A stretch of 64,000 nt of DNA from Primulina eburnea (GCF_022965805.1 NC_133115.1:35517321-35581320), one strand, 5' to 3'. Counted from the stretch's first letter, positions 36,521-48,412 are shown. Notes: generated by a model from the letters alone, not told the origin. Numbers and translations: made by a program.

Positions 36521-38088
36521 TTTCAATCCGAAGAAGATGACGCCGAAGGGGATTTGGGCGGAGCAAAGTGACAAGAAACGAAGCCCGTTTTTCTGAGTCT
36601 GAAGACATTTGAGCCAGGCCTCCTCGTTGTTGGACTGGACTACAGGGCCCAATTTAAACCAAACCACCACCACTGAAAGCTCTCTTCTTAAGGCCCATAG
36701 TAGCCTCCTAAGCCTTCACACAACACTACAACAGTTCTTATTCCGTATTATTTTGTGGTGAGAGAATTATTTTTAAATTTTATTTTTTTGTCTTTGTTTC
36801 AGCTCGGTTCCACAATTATAACGAGCTGAAACTCTTAACATTTTTTTTTCATTCGATCTGTTCAGAAACAAGTTTATAACAGTTATAAATGATTATCACA
36901 AATACAACAACGCATACAAAGTACACAATATTGATCTTTAATCGATCTAATGAGAGACTGAATGTGTACAGAGACAGCTAATAATGTGCGATTTGAATGC
37001 TTGATGAAGATTGATAAAGTAGTAGTTTTTCTAATAGAGATCTTCAGTCTATGCATTTTTTATATGCAGGTATGGGTCTCCAACATCAATAAATATATCT
37101 GCTACTCACATATGTACTGAATAGCCGACGTTTTTGCAGATATTATCATGTGTCTTTGCTGTCTTGTCAAATATAGTATCGTCTATTTCAAATTCCTTTG
37201 ATAATAGCTGAGAAGAATAATCAACCGATTTTTTTTTTTTTTATCCATGCTGACAATTTTATTTTAAACTCGGAGAAATATTGTTTGTCTTCGGATAATG
37301 TTGACATACATATAGCAATTTTTATTTTTGATGATGTCAAAATTGAGCTTTCTATTGTAATAAGAGATAAGAACAAATATTAATGTGCATCAATAAAACA
37401 TGCAAATTCTGCAAGAGTTCTGCCTCCTAAATAATTTCATTCATACAAATGATCGATTAAAAAAAATGAAACATAAATCAAATGATTTTTAAATTGTCAA
37501 ATAATTTTTTTTGATTAATTTTCAAAATACTTAAAAATGTTGTTTATCATTATTATTAAAAAAATAATAAAATTATATATATTCATACTCTATTAATTAT
37601 TATAAAATAATCGTTATGATGAAGCTAATATAACCATAGATCTTAATTTTATTTTTATAAGTTATATTTTATTTATTAAATAATTGTTCTTTAATAAAAT
37701 ATTTTAATAATAATAATTATTTAACCATTTTTATTATATTATATATTTTTATTTAACATTATGTGATCATTAAGTTAATATTATCATCATTGTCCTTTCA
37801 ATTCGTTATTTTATATACTGTTCGCTATCAGAATCTGTCAATCCGAGCAAAAACAAATTCTGCGCAATTTGTTTAAGAGTAATAGCGCAGCAAATTTGCT
37901 AACGCTTACCGCAATTTCCTTAACCTCTAATATTCCCTCCAATTTTCACCATTCAAATATTTACATTCTTCTGTTACTGTTTGAAACACGAATTTTAATG
38001 GGAACCATCAATTCTTCATCGGCTTTTTTCTTTATAAAAAAAAAGCTTGGAAAAGAAAGATCGATAATAACCACAGTCATAATACAAA
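36521..38088. other. Intergenic, AT-rich
   Basis: The leader and promoter of the SWIB gene lie at the left edge. The remainder (about 36740-38088) is very AT-rich and shows no gene. Confidence 0.5.
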
Positions 38089-38428
38089 CTAGTATATCTA
38101 CGCACGCGTTGCATGTTTGTACGATAATTTTTTATAATTTATTTGGTTTATATTTAAATGAAGATCAAAATATATTTATAAAAAATAATGAGTGGCTACA
38201 TTGTAATTTTGATGTATGAACTAAAAAAATAAATAAATAAAGAAATAAAAAATGTCCAAGTAGGAATTGAACCTGCAACCTCATGACAAAGAAACATAAG
38301 TTTTATCCACTAAACTACATGTGAGTTGCATTAATCTTTTAGCACTTTATTAATATATGTAATTAATAAAACAGACCATGACACCTAAAAGTAGTTACTC
38401 TAGGTCTCTTACTTAATAGATAGTATAG
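38089..38428 (-). mobile_element. Helitron-like relic containing a tRNA-like segment (340 bp)
   Basis: Read on the minus strand, the stretch starts TCTATACTATCTATTAAG and ends GTAGATATACTAG. This fits the TC..CTRR ends of Helitrons. It is flanked by A on the left and T on the right, as expected for insertion between A and T. The usual GC-rich hairpin before the 3' end is not clear; only ACGCGTGCGT remains. Inside, at about 38250-38325, lies a tRNA-derived segment with an A-box-like TAGTTTAGTGG and a B-box-like GGTTCAATTCC, resembling a SINE head. No proteins are coded. Confidence 0.45.
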
Positions 38429-38640
38429 ATATAGATAAATTGGCAGTCTTTCTCAATACAAATGGACCTCAAGTTAAGCTATATGCATTCCAACATTTAA
38501 AATTTACTACAAGAAGAAAAAAAGTTGTATAAGAGATTCGAAATTTCATGACATCTAATTTACAGACAAAAAAATCAAATCTTTATCTAAATTTTTAAGG
38601 TTCAATAGACTACAATTTAGTTTTGTAATGGCACGTCTTG
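38429..38640. other. Spacer, 3' flank of the LEA-2 gene
   Basis: AT-rich with no gene. It probably includes the 3' UTR of the LEA-2 gene. Confidence 0.5.
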
Positions 38641-39210
38641 CTAGCAATAGCCCGAGTAAAGACATCGATCACCTAGATCGCAAGTAGCGTAGACTACGAC
38701 ATGAATATTGAATATCAATCGGGCTTTCCCAGGAAGCCTGATGTAAGTCTGGAAAGGCAACTTGCCGGAGATGGCATCGTTATAGAAATCAGGGTCGCTG
38801 GCGAGGCGATCGGCAAATAACGTGAGTGTGATATTCATATTGCTTGAATCTCGGGCGCCGATTTTCCCGGAGGGGACGAGCGCTTGTCCAACGTCATGAC
38901 CTCTGAATCGGAGAAATGCGGTGCTGGTGGCATGCTGGAAGCCAACCCGGTTCGGGTTTTTAACGGTGACGGTGATGTTAAGTGTGACGTTGACGTACAC
39001 TCTGAGGTTGGTTGTGTCAATGGAGAAATCCAGGCCCGCGAGTGCCACGGAATCGACGTTGATGATGGGGTCCTTGGGCTTGAATACAGTGAGGCCAAGA
39101 ATTAGGAACAGCAGAAGCAAGCCGATCACTGTCGCGGCGGTCGCTGATAAACATATGCATCTTCTTCTTGATTTCATCGGGCGGTTTCTTCCGGGGTCTG
39201 CTGCTTCCAT
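38641..39210 (-). CDS. LEA-2 / NDR1-HIN1-like (NHL) membrane protein
   Basis: A single exon codes for 189 residues. A short basic cytosolic N terminus (NRPMKSRRRCICLS) is followed by one membrane segment near residues 24-43 (ATVIGLLLLFLILGLTVF). The outer LEA_2 domain then begins with KPKDPIINVDSVALAGLDFS and carries NVTLNITVTVKNPNRVGFQH and IGARDSSNMNITLTLFADRL. Several Asn-X-Ser/Thr sites fit an extracellular or luminal face. Proteins of this class sit in the plasma membrane and some act in defence or abiotic stress, but the role of this member is unknown. The coding region is much richer in GC than its flanks, as is usual for intronless plant genes. The frame is intact. Confidence 0.9.
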   Translation of the reverse strand: MEAADPGRNRPMKSRRRCICLSATAATVIGLLLLFLILGLTVFKPKDPIINVDSVALAGLDFSIDTTNLRVYVNVTLNITVTVKNPNRVGFQHATSTAFLRFRGHDVGQALVPSGKIGARDSSNMNITLTLFADRLASDPDFYNDAISGKLPFQTYIRLPGKARLIFNIHVVVYATCDLGDRCLYSGYC

Positions 39211-39282
39211 TGCGTGAAGGGGGAGGCGAGCAGAATGAATTGATCAGATGGCTATGATGATGCATGCGAAGTTTGAAATGTC

Positions 39283-39571
39283 ATACGGGAGATGGATGGC
39301 GTGTAATGGTGCCGAAATGCGACCCGTAATTTGGCTTTGATGTGAGGAGAAGGATTGCTTCGCCCGATTCCTCCTGTCTACGATGGTGACCCCGCTGGAT
39401 GGCTTGCTTCATTCGATGCTTCGTCTTTCTTCAAAACATCCACTTTTACGGGTCATTTATCACATGATATTGAAACACTTCCAAAATGTCATTTAAAAAC
39501 TTCAAACTAATTAAAAAGAAAGGATTAATAAAAACTTCAAACTAATTAAACACGCCATCCATCTCCCGCAT
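39283..39571. repeat. 22-bp inverted repeat upstream of the LEA-2 gene
   Basis: The left arm at 39283-39304 contains CGGGAGATGGATGGCGTGT. The right arm at 39550-39571 is its reverse complement, with 21 of 22 bases matching. The loop is about 245 bp. Confidence 0.75.
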
Positions 39572-39876
39572 AGTATATGTAATGTATATGTCATACGGGT
39601 GATGTACATTAAACAGAAAGGAATAATCAAAATTAATTTTATACTCAAACTTGTCACAATATTCTATCATACGTCAATAATATTTTCAACTCCACCTCAA
39701 CACTTGGTTTATTATATATTATTGGAATCTAAATTATGAGTTACTTCAAAAAACAAGTTTTAATAATTCAATTAAAAGTGAATTCTTACGTAAAACAAGT
39801 TGTTTCAACTTTTCATTCAAACAACAAAGAATGAATCACCATTATTTCGGAAAGCATCCCAAAGTCAACAAAAAAG

Positions 39877-40065
39877 TACTTTTTTGTGAGACGGTCTCAT
39901 ATATTAATTTCGTAAAACAAATATTTTATTTGAATCGCACATGAAAAAATATTATTTTTATATTAAAAATATTATTTTTTATGTCAAAAATACTATTGTA
40001 ATATGAGAAAAGTTGACATATACGACAGAGAAAGATCTTTGAAATCGTCTCACAAAATATTTACT
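39877..40065 (-). mobile_element. Mutator-like MITE, degraded copy
   Basis: TTGTGAGACGGTCTCAT at the left, ATCGTCTCACAAAATATT at the right, and an AT-rich middle carrying the reverse of the family's ATGAAAAAATATTA block. It is much diverged and no target duplication was found. Confidence 0.55.
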
Positions 40066-40431
40066 ATTTGAAAGAGATTATAATCTTAAAATATGCAAGA
40101 CAAAATATTTTTAAATCAAGTAAAAGAAAGAAAGGCTGTAGTGTGTATATACACACACATATATAAAATAATGTTGGGGGTATTTAATTTGTGCCTAAAG
40201 GCATGTCGGTGAATTAGATTCCTGTTTTATCAATCAAAACCACTTCTCAAACCGTACGAGCCTCCTCTAAAGTAAGGACGAATAATGAAATCGAAATATG
40301 ATATTTGAATTATGATAATAATTAAAATATTGGACGTTACCAAAAGCTATATTTAATAAACGATATTTATTATTTTCACTACAAATATGATATATCTCAT
40401 GAGAGATTTGTTCATAATAACAATAAAAAAT

Positions 40432-40540
40432 CTATGAAAAATGCTAACAAAAAATTAAAAACAAGTTGAATGAAAAATAAAAAAAAAACTATGAAAAATG
40501 CAACAAAAATTAAAAAAAAGTTGAATGAAAAATAAAAGAA
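40432..40540. repeat. About 57-bp tandem repeat (two units)
   Basis: Two imperfect units each begin CTATGAAAAATGC and include AAGTTGAATGAAAAATAAAA. The sequence is A-rich and codes for nothing. Confidence 0.8.
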
Positions 40541-40836
40541 AATAAAATTAAAAGAATCATATATACAAAAGGAGTTGGGGTCACAATCGTTTGAGATATA
40601 CATGAGTGAATTCATCACGGATAATTTGACTTTGAATCTGGTAGAAGGGCATTTCTGTCACGCAGACTTTCATGACGTGTCAATCTTCCATTGGCTTTTG
40701 TAAACCGTAAGAATTGTGATCTTAGCGAAGGGTGATTTCGTCATTTCATAGAAGTGCTGGAGAGTCGGTTATTTTCTGTTATATTTTCGGGTATAGAAAG
40801 GGGAGCAGCTGCGCCGGAGGGGTGAATTGGTAATTA

Positions 40837-42747
40837 ATGAGTGAGACAGGAGCAGCAGTAACGCCGCCGGAAATGGCGGTGACGGAGCAGCAAATAGCGG
40901 AGGAGCTGAAGTCCCTCCTCCGTGACGTCAACGCCTTCACATCTCTAAACGGTGTCGTTCATCAGCTGGAGACGAAATTGAGGGTGGATTTGAGTCAGAA
41001 AATCGACTTCGTTCGTAGCCAGATCCACCATTTCCTTCTAATGCAGTCGCAACCTCATAACCAGCAGCAGGACAGTTTTTCCCTCCACCAAACCCCTAAA
41101 TTTAATCCTGTTTCGTCTCCACACTTTTCCCCAAATGACATCGTTCACCAGTCCTCGGTGGATTACGGTTTTGGTTCGCCACTCCCATCTCCGCCACTTT
41201 CCTCTCAGCTTCCACCACCTCCGTCGGTGAAGACACCTAGTGTTCCAACTGCCAACACCTCCGCCAAAGAAAGGTGATTTTTTAAAGTTTTTAAATTTTT
41301 TTTTTTCGTGATGAATTCACAAAAAAAAATTAGGGTTTTTTCTGTACATTTAGCATAATACTACATAGAGCTTTAAATTTATGTCCTTCACATGTATCAC
41401 GTGTTTGCAGCGTTCCAGTTGTGCGAAAAAGAAGAGGTGGTCCAGGTGGCTTGAACAAACTGTGCGGTGTTTCTCCTGAGCTTCAAGTCATTGTTGGACA
41501 ACCTACCTTGCCAAGGACTGAGGTTTTCTTTCTGCCCTATGTTATTTCCGTAACATAATCCATATTACCCATCCTATAACTGGAGTATTTTACAGATTGT
41601 GAAACATTTGTGGGCTTACATAAGGAAACACACCCTTCAAGATCCCAACAACAAAAGAAAGATAATTTGCAACGACGAGCTCCGTTTGGTATTTGATACG
41701 GATTGTACTGACATGTTCAAGATGAATAAATTACTTGCTAAGCATATAATACCGCTTGAGCCAACAAGTATGGATCTGATTGTCAATTGGCTTTGTGTTT
41801 TCATTTTGGAGGCTTTAATATTGGGATAATATATGATTTTGTTTCTCTTACAGAACAGAAAACACAATATAGTAAGATACTCAAGGTTGATGTGGAATCT
41901 GGGAGTAAAAGTGATGACCCCGTTCCTATTGTGCTGATATCTGAAGCTCTTGCCAGTTTCTTTGAAACTGATGAGCGGGAAATGTCACAAGCAGAAGTAT
42001 TAAGGCAGATGTGGGAGTACATAAAGCTTAACCAACTCGAAGTATGTAGCAAGATAAAGTGATATTGTTTGTTTCTCTTTTGTTTTATCATGGGATTTGT
42101 CATTATTATTTTTTCTTGTTATGGTGATTGAAAGCAATTTAGAATGATGCTCACATTTAGTTATTAGTGATTATCAATGATGTCCCAAAAGCTCGATTTA
42201 TAAAGAGGGATAACTATTCGGGTAAATTTCTTCATTTATCAGAAACTTATGTACCCTGCTTTCCTAAGAAGTTAAAACTATGATGCACTCACAGTGTTTT
42301 AGTGTGCTAGAGTACAAAATGCATCCCTTCATTTTTGTTGGCTATGATTTTATGCTTTATCAAGGATGATGAGTGGGGATAACTGTTTGAGTGATCTTCT
42401 GTTTTTGGAGAGTGGCTAACGTTTCTGTGAGTCTTGATAGGTTATGCATCACTTTCCTTTTCACATCCTTCAAAGTTCAAACTACTAGAATCCTATGAGC
42501 TGGCAACTTTTTTTGGGCACATGATTTCTTTTGACAATTGCTCACCATTCTTCTTGTTCAGGATTACCAACAGAGAAGTACTTATCACTTTTATTCTTAA
42601 AAATGGTTATTTTACTCTTAGGATCCTTCGAATGCGATAGTGATCACATGTGATGCAAAATTACAAGGTCTTCTTGGATGTGAAAGCATTTCAGCCCTGG
42701 GGATACCCGAGAAATTGTCTCGACTTCACTTATCCAAGAAATCATGA
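40837..42747 (+). CDS. DEK_C plus two SWIB-domain chromatin protein
   Basis: The exons are 40837-41273, 41411-41522, 41596-41767, 41854-42041 and 42622-42747, giving 344 residues in a clean frame. The N terminus (about residues 15-72) resembles the DEK C-terminal domain found at the start of plant double-SWIB proteins (IAEELKSLLRDVNAF, VVHQLETKLRVDLSQK). A Pro/Ser-rich linker follows. The first SWIB domain is GGPGGLNKLCGVSPELQVIV with KHLWAYIRKHTLQDPNNKR, and the second is ISEALASFFETDEREMSQAE with WEYIKLNQLEDPSN. It matches the plant SWIB/BAF60b class with an N-terminal DEK domain (Arabidopsis At3g19080 and At1g49520 type, from memory), presumed nuclear and chromatin-linked. It is the second SWIB gene in this window. 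The two differ in architecture, so recent local duplication is unlikely. Confidence 0.92.
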
Positions 42748-44676
42748 TGGATACACTGACTGCTAATTGAAAGGTATTAATTGCATTTGTCACACTTAAT
42801 TGCTGTAAAATTTTAGATTATTATCTGCAAAACTGCAAAGCAATAGCAAAACTGGAAAAATAGTTGCATGCCATAAACTCTCTATTTGCTCTATCCATTT
42901 CACGTTTTTTAACTAATTCCTCGTTATACCTCTTTTCTTCTTTCAAGCATAATCATTCGCATTTGGTCGTGTTCTCCCTTCTGCTCTCTTCTCTATATCT
43001 TTTGTTGCAAATGCCAGGAATTTTGTTTTCCTAAACATCCAATTGATGCAATGTTTTGTGATTTTGTCTCAATTAGCGAGTAGACTTCTCATTCGCAACA
43101 TGTTCCTTCACTGAATGCACAAAAAGTTTTTCCCATAGCATCATTAGCAATGCTCTAAACAAAAATCATACACATCTATTCATTATTTTCGCGTAGAAAT
43201 GGAATATGCTATTTTCTTGGCTGATCGAAAAGATTCCATAATTTTCTTGGACGGCGCAAGAAATTTAAAGTCAAGTTACCATGGTTTATTTTATGTTTTG
43301 CAGATACATGGTGTTGATTTTAACCACCGATGTTTGACATAATGTCAGTCTCAAATATGTAATGCAAAGCTGCGTGGAAGGTTAAATAGCTTCTTCTGAT
43401 AGCAGTTTAATTGTGTTTTAATTATGGAGTGAAACTAATATTAAATCTGCCTTTTGTAAATATGCTGACAGTTGGAGATCAGATGTAAACGCAGATTATG
43501 AGCGAATTATTATTATTATTATTCTATTCTAGTTGATTGAAATTATATTATATCTTAAAATGCATTTAGTGATTAATGTAAATGAATTTTTTAGAAAACT
43601 TTTCTCGGAAATACATAATTAATCCATTTTATAATTAAATAAATATACTTGGTTTTAATACATACTATTTTTTTTTATCATCATATGCTTATTTTCATGA
43701 TAAAGTGAGATAAAAAAGTGAAAACTTAAAAATAAAATGTATTGCAAAATTTAATTTATCATAAATATATTTCGCACAAAAATTCATCATGCATAAAATT
43801 ATAATTTACATTATAATAATGTAACGTATCTATGTGCATTGTATGCATAGATGATCATTAATCACTACTCTAAAAGAAGGAATTATTTGTATTATGACCT
43901 TAAGAAAACCTTAGCTGTGGAACATATAGTCTTTCTATTTTCGAAATTTGCCATACTAAAAATAGGGATTTATGATTAATTTATGTGTTTGCCAGTGATC
44001 CCAATTTGGATTTTTGTTAACTATCGGAAACACGTACAACATTGGGTCACTGCCATTCGCAATTATAACTTAGTCAAATATATATACAAGTCAATATCAT
44101 ATAGAAACAAACACGATTAGTAGTAAAATTCACATCTACCTCTAATGAAGTATATTATTTGGAATAAACAAGCTCGGATGCTTGAAGTTACTGTAACTTT
44201 GAACCAAATGATAACTCTTTTAGATTAACCTTGATGTTTTTTAAAAAAACTTTACACATAGTTCCATCGAAAAAGCAAAATTTCCTTGTCACATCTCAAA
44301 GGTATATATGGTGGAATATATGGTACACCTAAAGTAACACTCTTTTTCTATATTTTGCTGTGGTTTAAGCTGAAAACTCACGTCCAACACAAGCCACTTC
44401 AGCCAGATCAATAGCTGTAAACCATTCAAAACACAAGCCCTTTCCATTTTTACAACATGCATTCATTTCCAAGTGTTGACATATAATTTATTAAGCCAAA
44501 TGTATTTCACTAACTACACCACAAACCTCAGCTGAAACATCCTGTTCTCTTCTGAGCTACAGAACTTACGATTTAGTACTGCCGAATTGTTTTTTATAAT
44601 CTGCTGGAGAGAAAAAACCAAGAAAAACAGAGGGCTGTGCAGTTTGCAGTGGACACTGCAATTTACGGGGCAAGAA
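42748..44676. other. Intergenic, 3' flank of the double-SWIB gene and promoter of the GDPD-like gene
   Basis: Probable 3' UTR to about 43480, then AT-rich spacer with an ATT microsatellite at about 43508-43525. No gene was seen. Confidence 0.5.
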
Positions 44677-47650
44677 ATGAGGAAGCTACGACCAAACTTC
44701 ATCTTGTTTTCGCTTCTGTTTCTTTGCACGTCCATGGTGTTGGCTTCTGCTCGGGGATCCAGAGGAAAAGGCAAAGAATGGCTAACAATTAACGGTATAA
44801 TGGCACAAGTTTAAAAGTATGTATACACGTATGGAAATTATACGGCTGATCTTAACCTCGTTTTGTAGGAAGTGCGCCTTTAGTGATAGCTAGAGGTGGA
44901 TTTTCGGGGATATTTCCAGATTCCAGTTTTAATGCGTACGAGTTTGCAGCGCTGACTGGCTTATCTAATCTACATGTATGGTGCGACGTTCAGCTTACAA
45001 AAGATGGAGCTGGAATTTGCATATCAGACATTAGGCTCGATAATTCCTCTAACATTGCAGATGTTTACAAAAACAATCGGAGCACCTATGCTCTGAATGG
45101 AGCCCCTGTCACAGGATGGTTCTCTCTGGATTTCACCCTTGACGAATTAGCGGGCTCTGTCAGTTGTGAGTTTGATTTCTTGGTCATCTGAGTTAAATTT
45201 AAAATTTGTTAAGTATTAAACCCATATTTAATGCTCGGGACAGTGAAACAAAGGATTTTTTCTCGGTCACAAATGTTTGATGGCTCTTCGCGAATCCTTA
45301 CCGTGGATGAAGTTGTGAAACTGGTGAAACCACCAGGATTATGGTTAAATATTCAGGTGTATGTATTTTCATCTTTTGTCATATATTAAAACCTTTCTGC
45401 TATTATATGTCTCGTCCTAATGGGTGTTTTTTCCATTTAAATTGCTCATGCAGTACGATGAATTTTTTAGCCAACATAATCTGAGTATGAAGAGTTTCTT
45501 TATTTCTGTATCCGAACGTCTGCTAGTTAACTATTTGTCCTCACCTGAAGTGGGTTTCCTTAGAAGCATCGTCGAACGATTCAGGACAGGCCACACAAAG
45601 CTCGTATTTCGATTTCTAGAAGCTCATGTCGTGGAACCTTCGACCAACCGAACATACGGTTCACTTCTGAAAAACCTTACATTTATCAGAACATTTGCTG
45701 TTGGAATTGTTGTTCCAAAATCTTACATATGGCCTGTAGACAAAGATCTCTATCTGAAAAATCACACCTCTCTTGTGCTCGACGCCCATAAAGTCGGCCT
45801 AGAAGTTTTTGCAACTGATTTTGCAAATGATGATGCCTCGTTCCCCTATGATTACAGCTATGATCCTGTGGCTGAATATCTCTCTTTTATTGATAACGAC
45901 AAATTTTCTGTCGATGGAGTAATATCTGATTTCCCATTAACTCCATCTGCAACCATTGGTAAGCTTCGGCTTTTTGACTCTTTCATTTTAATCTCTTCAT
46001 GGAGATTGTGCATCAAGTTCTGTATATTTGTTCGCTTTCCTGCTTATAATGATATTTTCATTATCGCAGATTGCTTTTCACACGTGGGCAAGAACGAACA
46101 GAAGCAAGGTAGGTTATTATAGTTATAGAAACTTGATATCGTTCTGTTTCTTTTCACTCATGATTCTTTTCTTCTCCCATCATCCAGTAAATTTTTTGAT
46201 TATTTCATCTGAGGGAGCAAGCGGGGACTATCCTGGCTGTACAGACAAGGCATATAGCAAAGCTGTGTCAGATGGCGTAGACGTTCTTGACTGTCCAGTC
46301 CAAATCACGAATGATGGAGTTCCATTTTGCTTAGGTTCCATCAACCTTAGAGATAGAACAGATGTTGCTGGATCGAGATTCAAGAGCTGGACAGCAAGTA
46401 ATCCTGAGCTTAATATTGACAATGGAATATTTGCCTACGATCTCACATGGAGAGAAATTCAGGCACTGAAACGTAAATGAAATTCGAAACCTGAATGTTT
46501 TAAAATAAATTTCCTTGTATTTTTGATTACATGCGTTTTGATATCATTGCAGCTGCTATATCCAAGCCATACTCTGAATATTCACTGGTCAGAAATCCAA
46601 AAACCAGAAATGATGGGAACTTGATGCAGCTGTCTGATTTTTTGGCGTTTGCAAATAATACTCCGTCGGTCTCTGGAATCTTGATAAGTATAGAGGCGCG
46701 TCTACTTGTCACAAGTTCAACTGAATCTTTTAAATGTATAATTTATTTCTTGATATAACTACTGAATTTTGCAGAATGCTGCCTACCTAGCTGAGAAACA
46801 AGGACTGGGAGTAGTCGATTCGGTTATGGATGCTTTGAGCAAAGCGGGTTACAACAAAGAAACCTCCAAGAAGATTATGATAAAATCTAGTGATAGTGCG
46901 GTGCTGTTGAAATTTAAAACAAACACCAGTTATGAGCTCGTGTACCTTGTAGATGAGGACATCAGTGATATCTTCAACTCGACTATTTCAAAAATAAAAA
47001 CATTTGCGAGCTCAGTAGTTGTCTCCAAAAAATCAGTCTTTCCTTCAAACAAAGGCTTTCTCACAGGTAATACAACTGTGGTTGAAAAACTTCAGGCCTT
47101 TAATCTCCTGGTTTACGTGCAATTGTTCCAGAACGAGTATGTGTCCCAAGCATGGGACTACTTCTCGGATGCATATGTGGAGATTAACTCCCATGTCTTC
47201 TCTAAGGGAATTAATGGTGTCATCACAGACTTCCCTGCAACAGCTGCTAGATACCGAAGTAAGTACACTGGTAAATGCCTCTCGCATATTTGAGTTATGT
47301 TTTTACTATTTTAGTAAAAATCAAATATTTTTGCTTTTATTATATACGCAGCCAACAGATGTTTGGGATATAAAAACGTGCCCATTTACATGACCCCTGT
47401 TCTGCCTGGTGGGCTTATCAAGTTGATGACGTCTTTGCTTCCGCCTGAGTCCCGGAACCCGATTCTGAATGATAGTGATGTGGTTCAGCCTCCTCTACCA
47501 CCTGTCAGGTTGGGGCCACAAATTGTGTTCAATGGAACGGGGTCAACGGCGGCAAGGCCAACTGATGCAAATGGGGGGGAGCCTACGATCGTTGCTAGCA
47601 CGTACCGCGCCAGTGTTGCGATTCTTGCTGCTCTTGTCCTACATGTTTGA
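44677..47650 (+). CDS. Glycerophosphodiester phosphodiesterase-like protein, GPI-anchored (GDPDL/SHV3 type)
   Basis: Nine exons: 44677-44794, 44869-45165, 45244-45356, 45454-45958, 46070-46108, 46188-46472, 46553-46695, 46775-47258 and 47352-47650. They code for 760 residues, the usual size of SHV3/SVL proteins. A signal peptide (FILFSLLFLCTSMVLASA) is followed by two GDPD-like domains: APLVIARGGFSGIFPDSS, DVQLTKDGAGICISDI and GVISDFPLTPSATI in the first; ISSEGASGDYPGCTDKAY, DGVDVLDCPVQITNDGVPFC and GINGVITDFPATAARY in the second. A Pro-rich stretch and a hydrophobic C terminus (ASVAILAALVLHV) fit a GPI anchor. Family members act in cell-wall organisation and root-hair growth; their phosphodiesterase activity is weak or doubtful because the first domain has ARGG where enzymes have AHRG. 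Oddity: the donor of intron 7 reads GAG/GCGCGT, a GC-AG intron demanded by the frame (ISIE-NAAYLAEK). Confidence 0.93.
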
Positions 47651-47959
47651 TGCGACTGTCATGTTACCATATATTTAACTACAGCAATTGTCGCATGATA
47701 CATATATGTGATCATTCTGGTATTGTATAGTTTTTATTATTATTTCGTGTTTTAAATCTAGGTAGACGAACAAATCAAAGTGAATTTTCATTGTCATTAT
47801 CAACGAGCACAAGGTAGAAGACAAATGGCCATTGTTCTCATCTCCATTTCTTCTTAATCTTCCCAATTCAATCCCTTTATATACATGCATCTTGAAATTT
47901 ATTTTCAAGCAATATTTTTTCAGTACCCGTCGTTTCATATTCCCAGCATTTATTAAGCA
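47651..47959. other. Spacer between the GDPD-like and ACP genes
   Basis: 3' flank of the GDPD-like gene and promoter of the ACP gene. A TATA-like TTTATATACA lies at about 47877-47886. Confidence 0.5.
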
Positions 47960-48412
47960 ATGGCTTCACTAGCGTCAACTCTGCCAGCTCCACCCTTCGC
48001 CGCCGCCAACCTACGCCGTCCTGCCGCCACACCCAAACCCACCATCACCACTTTTCACAGCATTCCAAGAGCTATAGGGATGAGGCTCGTGCCTAAAATT
48101 AACCAAACCCCGTTAACTATTGATTCAAATGGTTGTCTCAAAAAATTTAGGATATCATGCGCCGTCGCGCAACCCGAGACTCTGAAGATCGTTCAGAGCA
48201 CGATCGCAAAGCAACTGCAGGTGGAGGAAGGGACGGTGACGCCGGACACGAAATTCATCGATCTGGGTGCGGATTCATTGGACACGGTGGAGATCATGAT
48301 GGCCCTTGAGGAGCAATTCTGTGTTTCGATCGGAGAAAGTGGAGCAGAGAACATCGCCACCGTCCAAGATGCGGCGGATTTGATCGAGAAAGTGAAGGCA
48401 GCTACAGCTTAA
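47960..48412 (+). CDS. Plastid acyl carrier protein, intronless
   Basis: A single uninterrupted frame of 150 residues. The first 65 or so residues are a Ser/Thr/Pro-rich plastid transit peptide. The mature ACP begins near CAVAQPETLKIVQSTIAKQL and carries the attachment motif DLGADSLDTVEIMMALEE, with Ser106 as the phosphopantetheine site. ACP holds growing acyl chains in plastid fatty acid synthesis. The last helix differs from typical forms (FCVSIGESGAENIATVQDAA against the usual acidic EEE run), and the tail ends KVKAATA. Plastid ACP genes known to me have introns inside the coding region; this one has none, which suggests an origin by retroposition. No poly-A tail or direct repeats were identified. 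The intact frame argues for function. Confidence 0.9.
   Translation: MASLASTLPAPPFAAANLRRPAATPKPTITTFHSIPRAIGMRLVPKINQTPLTIDSNGCLKKFRISCAVAQPETLKIVQSTIAKQLQVEEGTVTPDTKFIDLGADSLDTVEIMMALEEQFCVSIGESGAENIATVQDAADLIEKVKAATA

Larger units (their letters stand above)
39211..40836. other. Intergenic between the LEA-2 and double-SWIB genes
   Basis: These are divergent promoters of two genes transcribed away from each other. The stretch holds a short inverted repeat, a degraded MITE and a tandem repeat, listed separately. No gene was seen. Confidence 0.6.

Noticed and set aside
36269..36673. 134-residue SWIB frame starting at 36673
   Set aside because: The family begins at MLPQGMKKAI (36520). The upstream part is probably leader and the downstream part past 36347 is intron.
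38250..38325. Functional tRNA gene on the minus strand
   Set aside because: A-box and B-box are present, but I could not pair a normal acceptor stem, and the segment lies inside a repeat-like element; it fits a tRNA-derived SINE head better.
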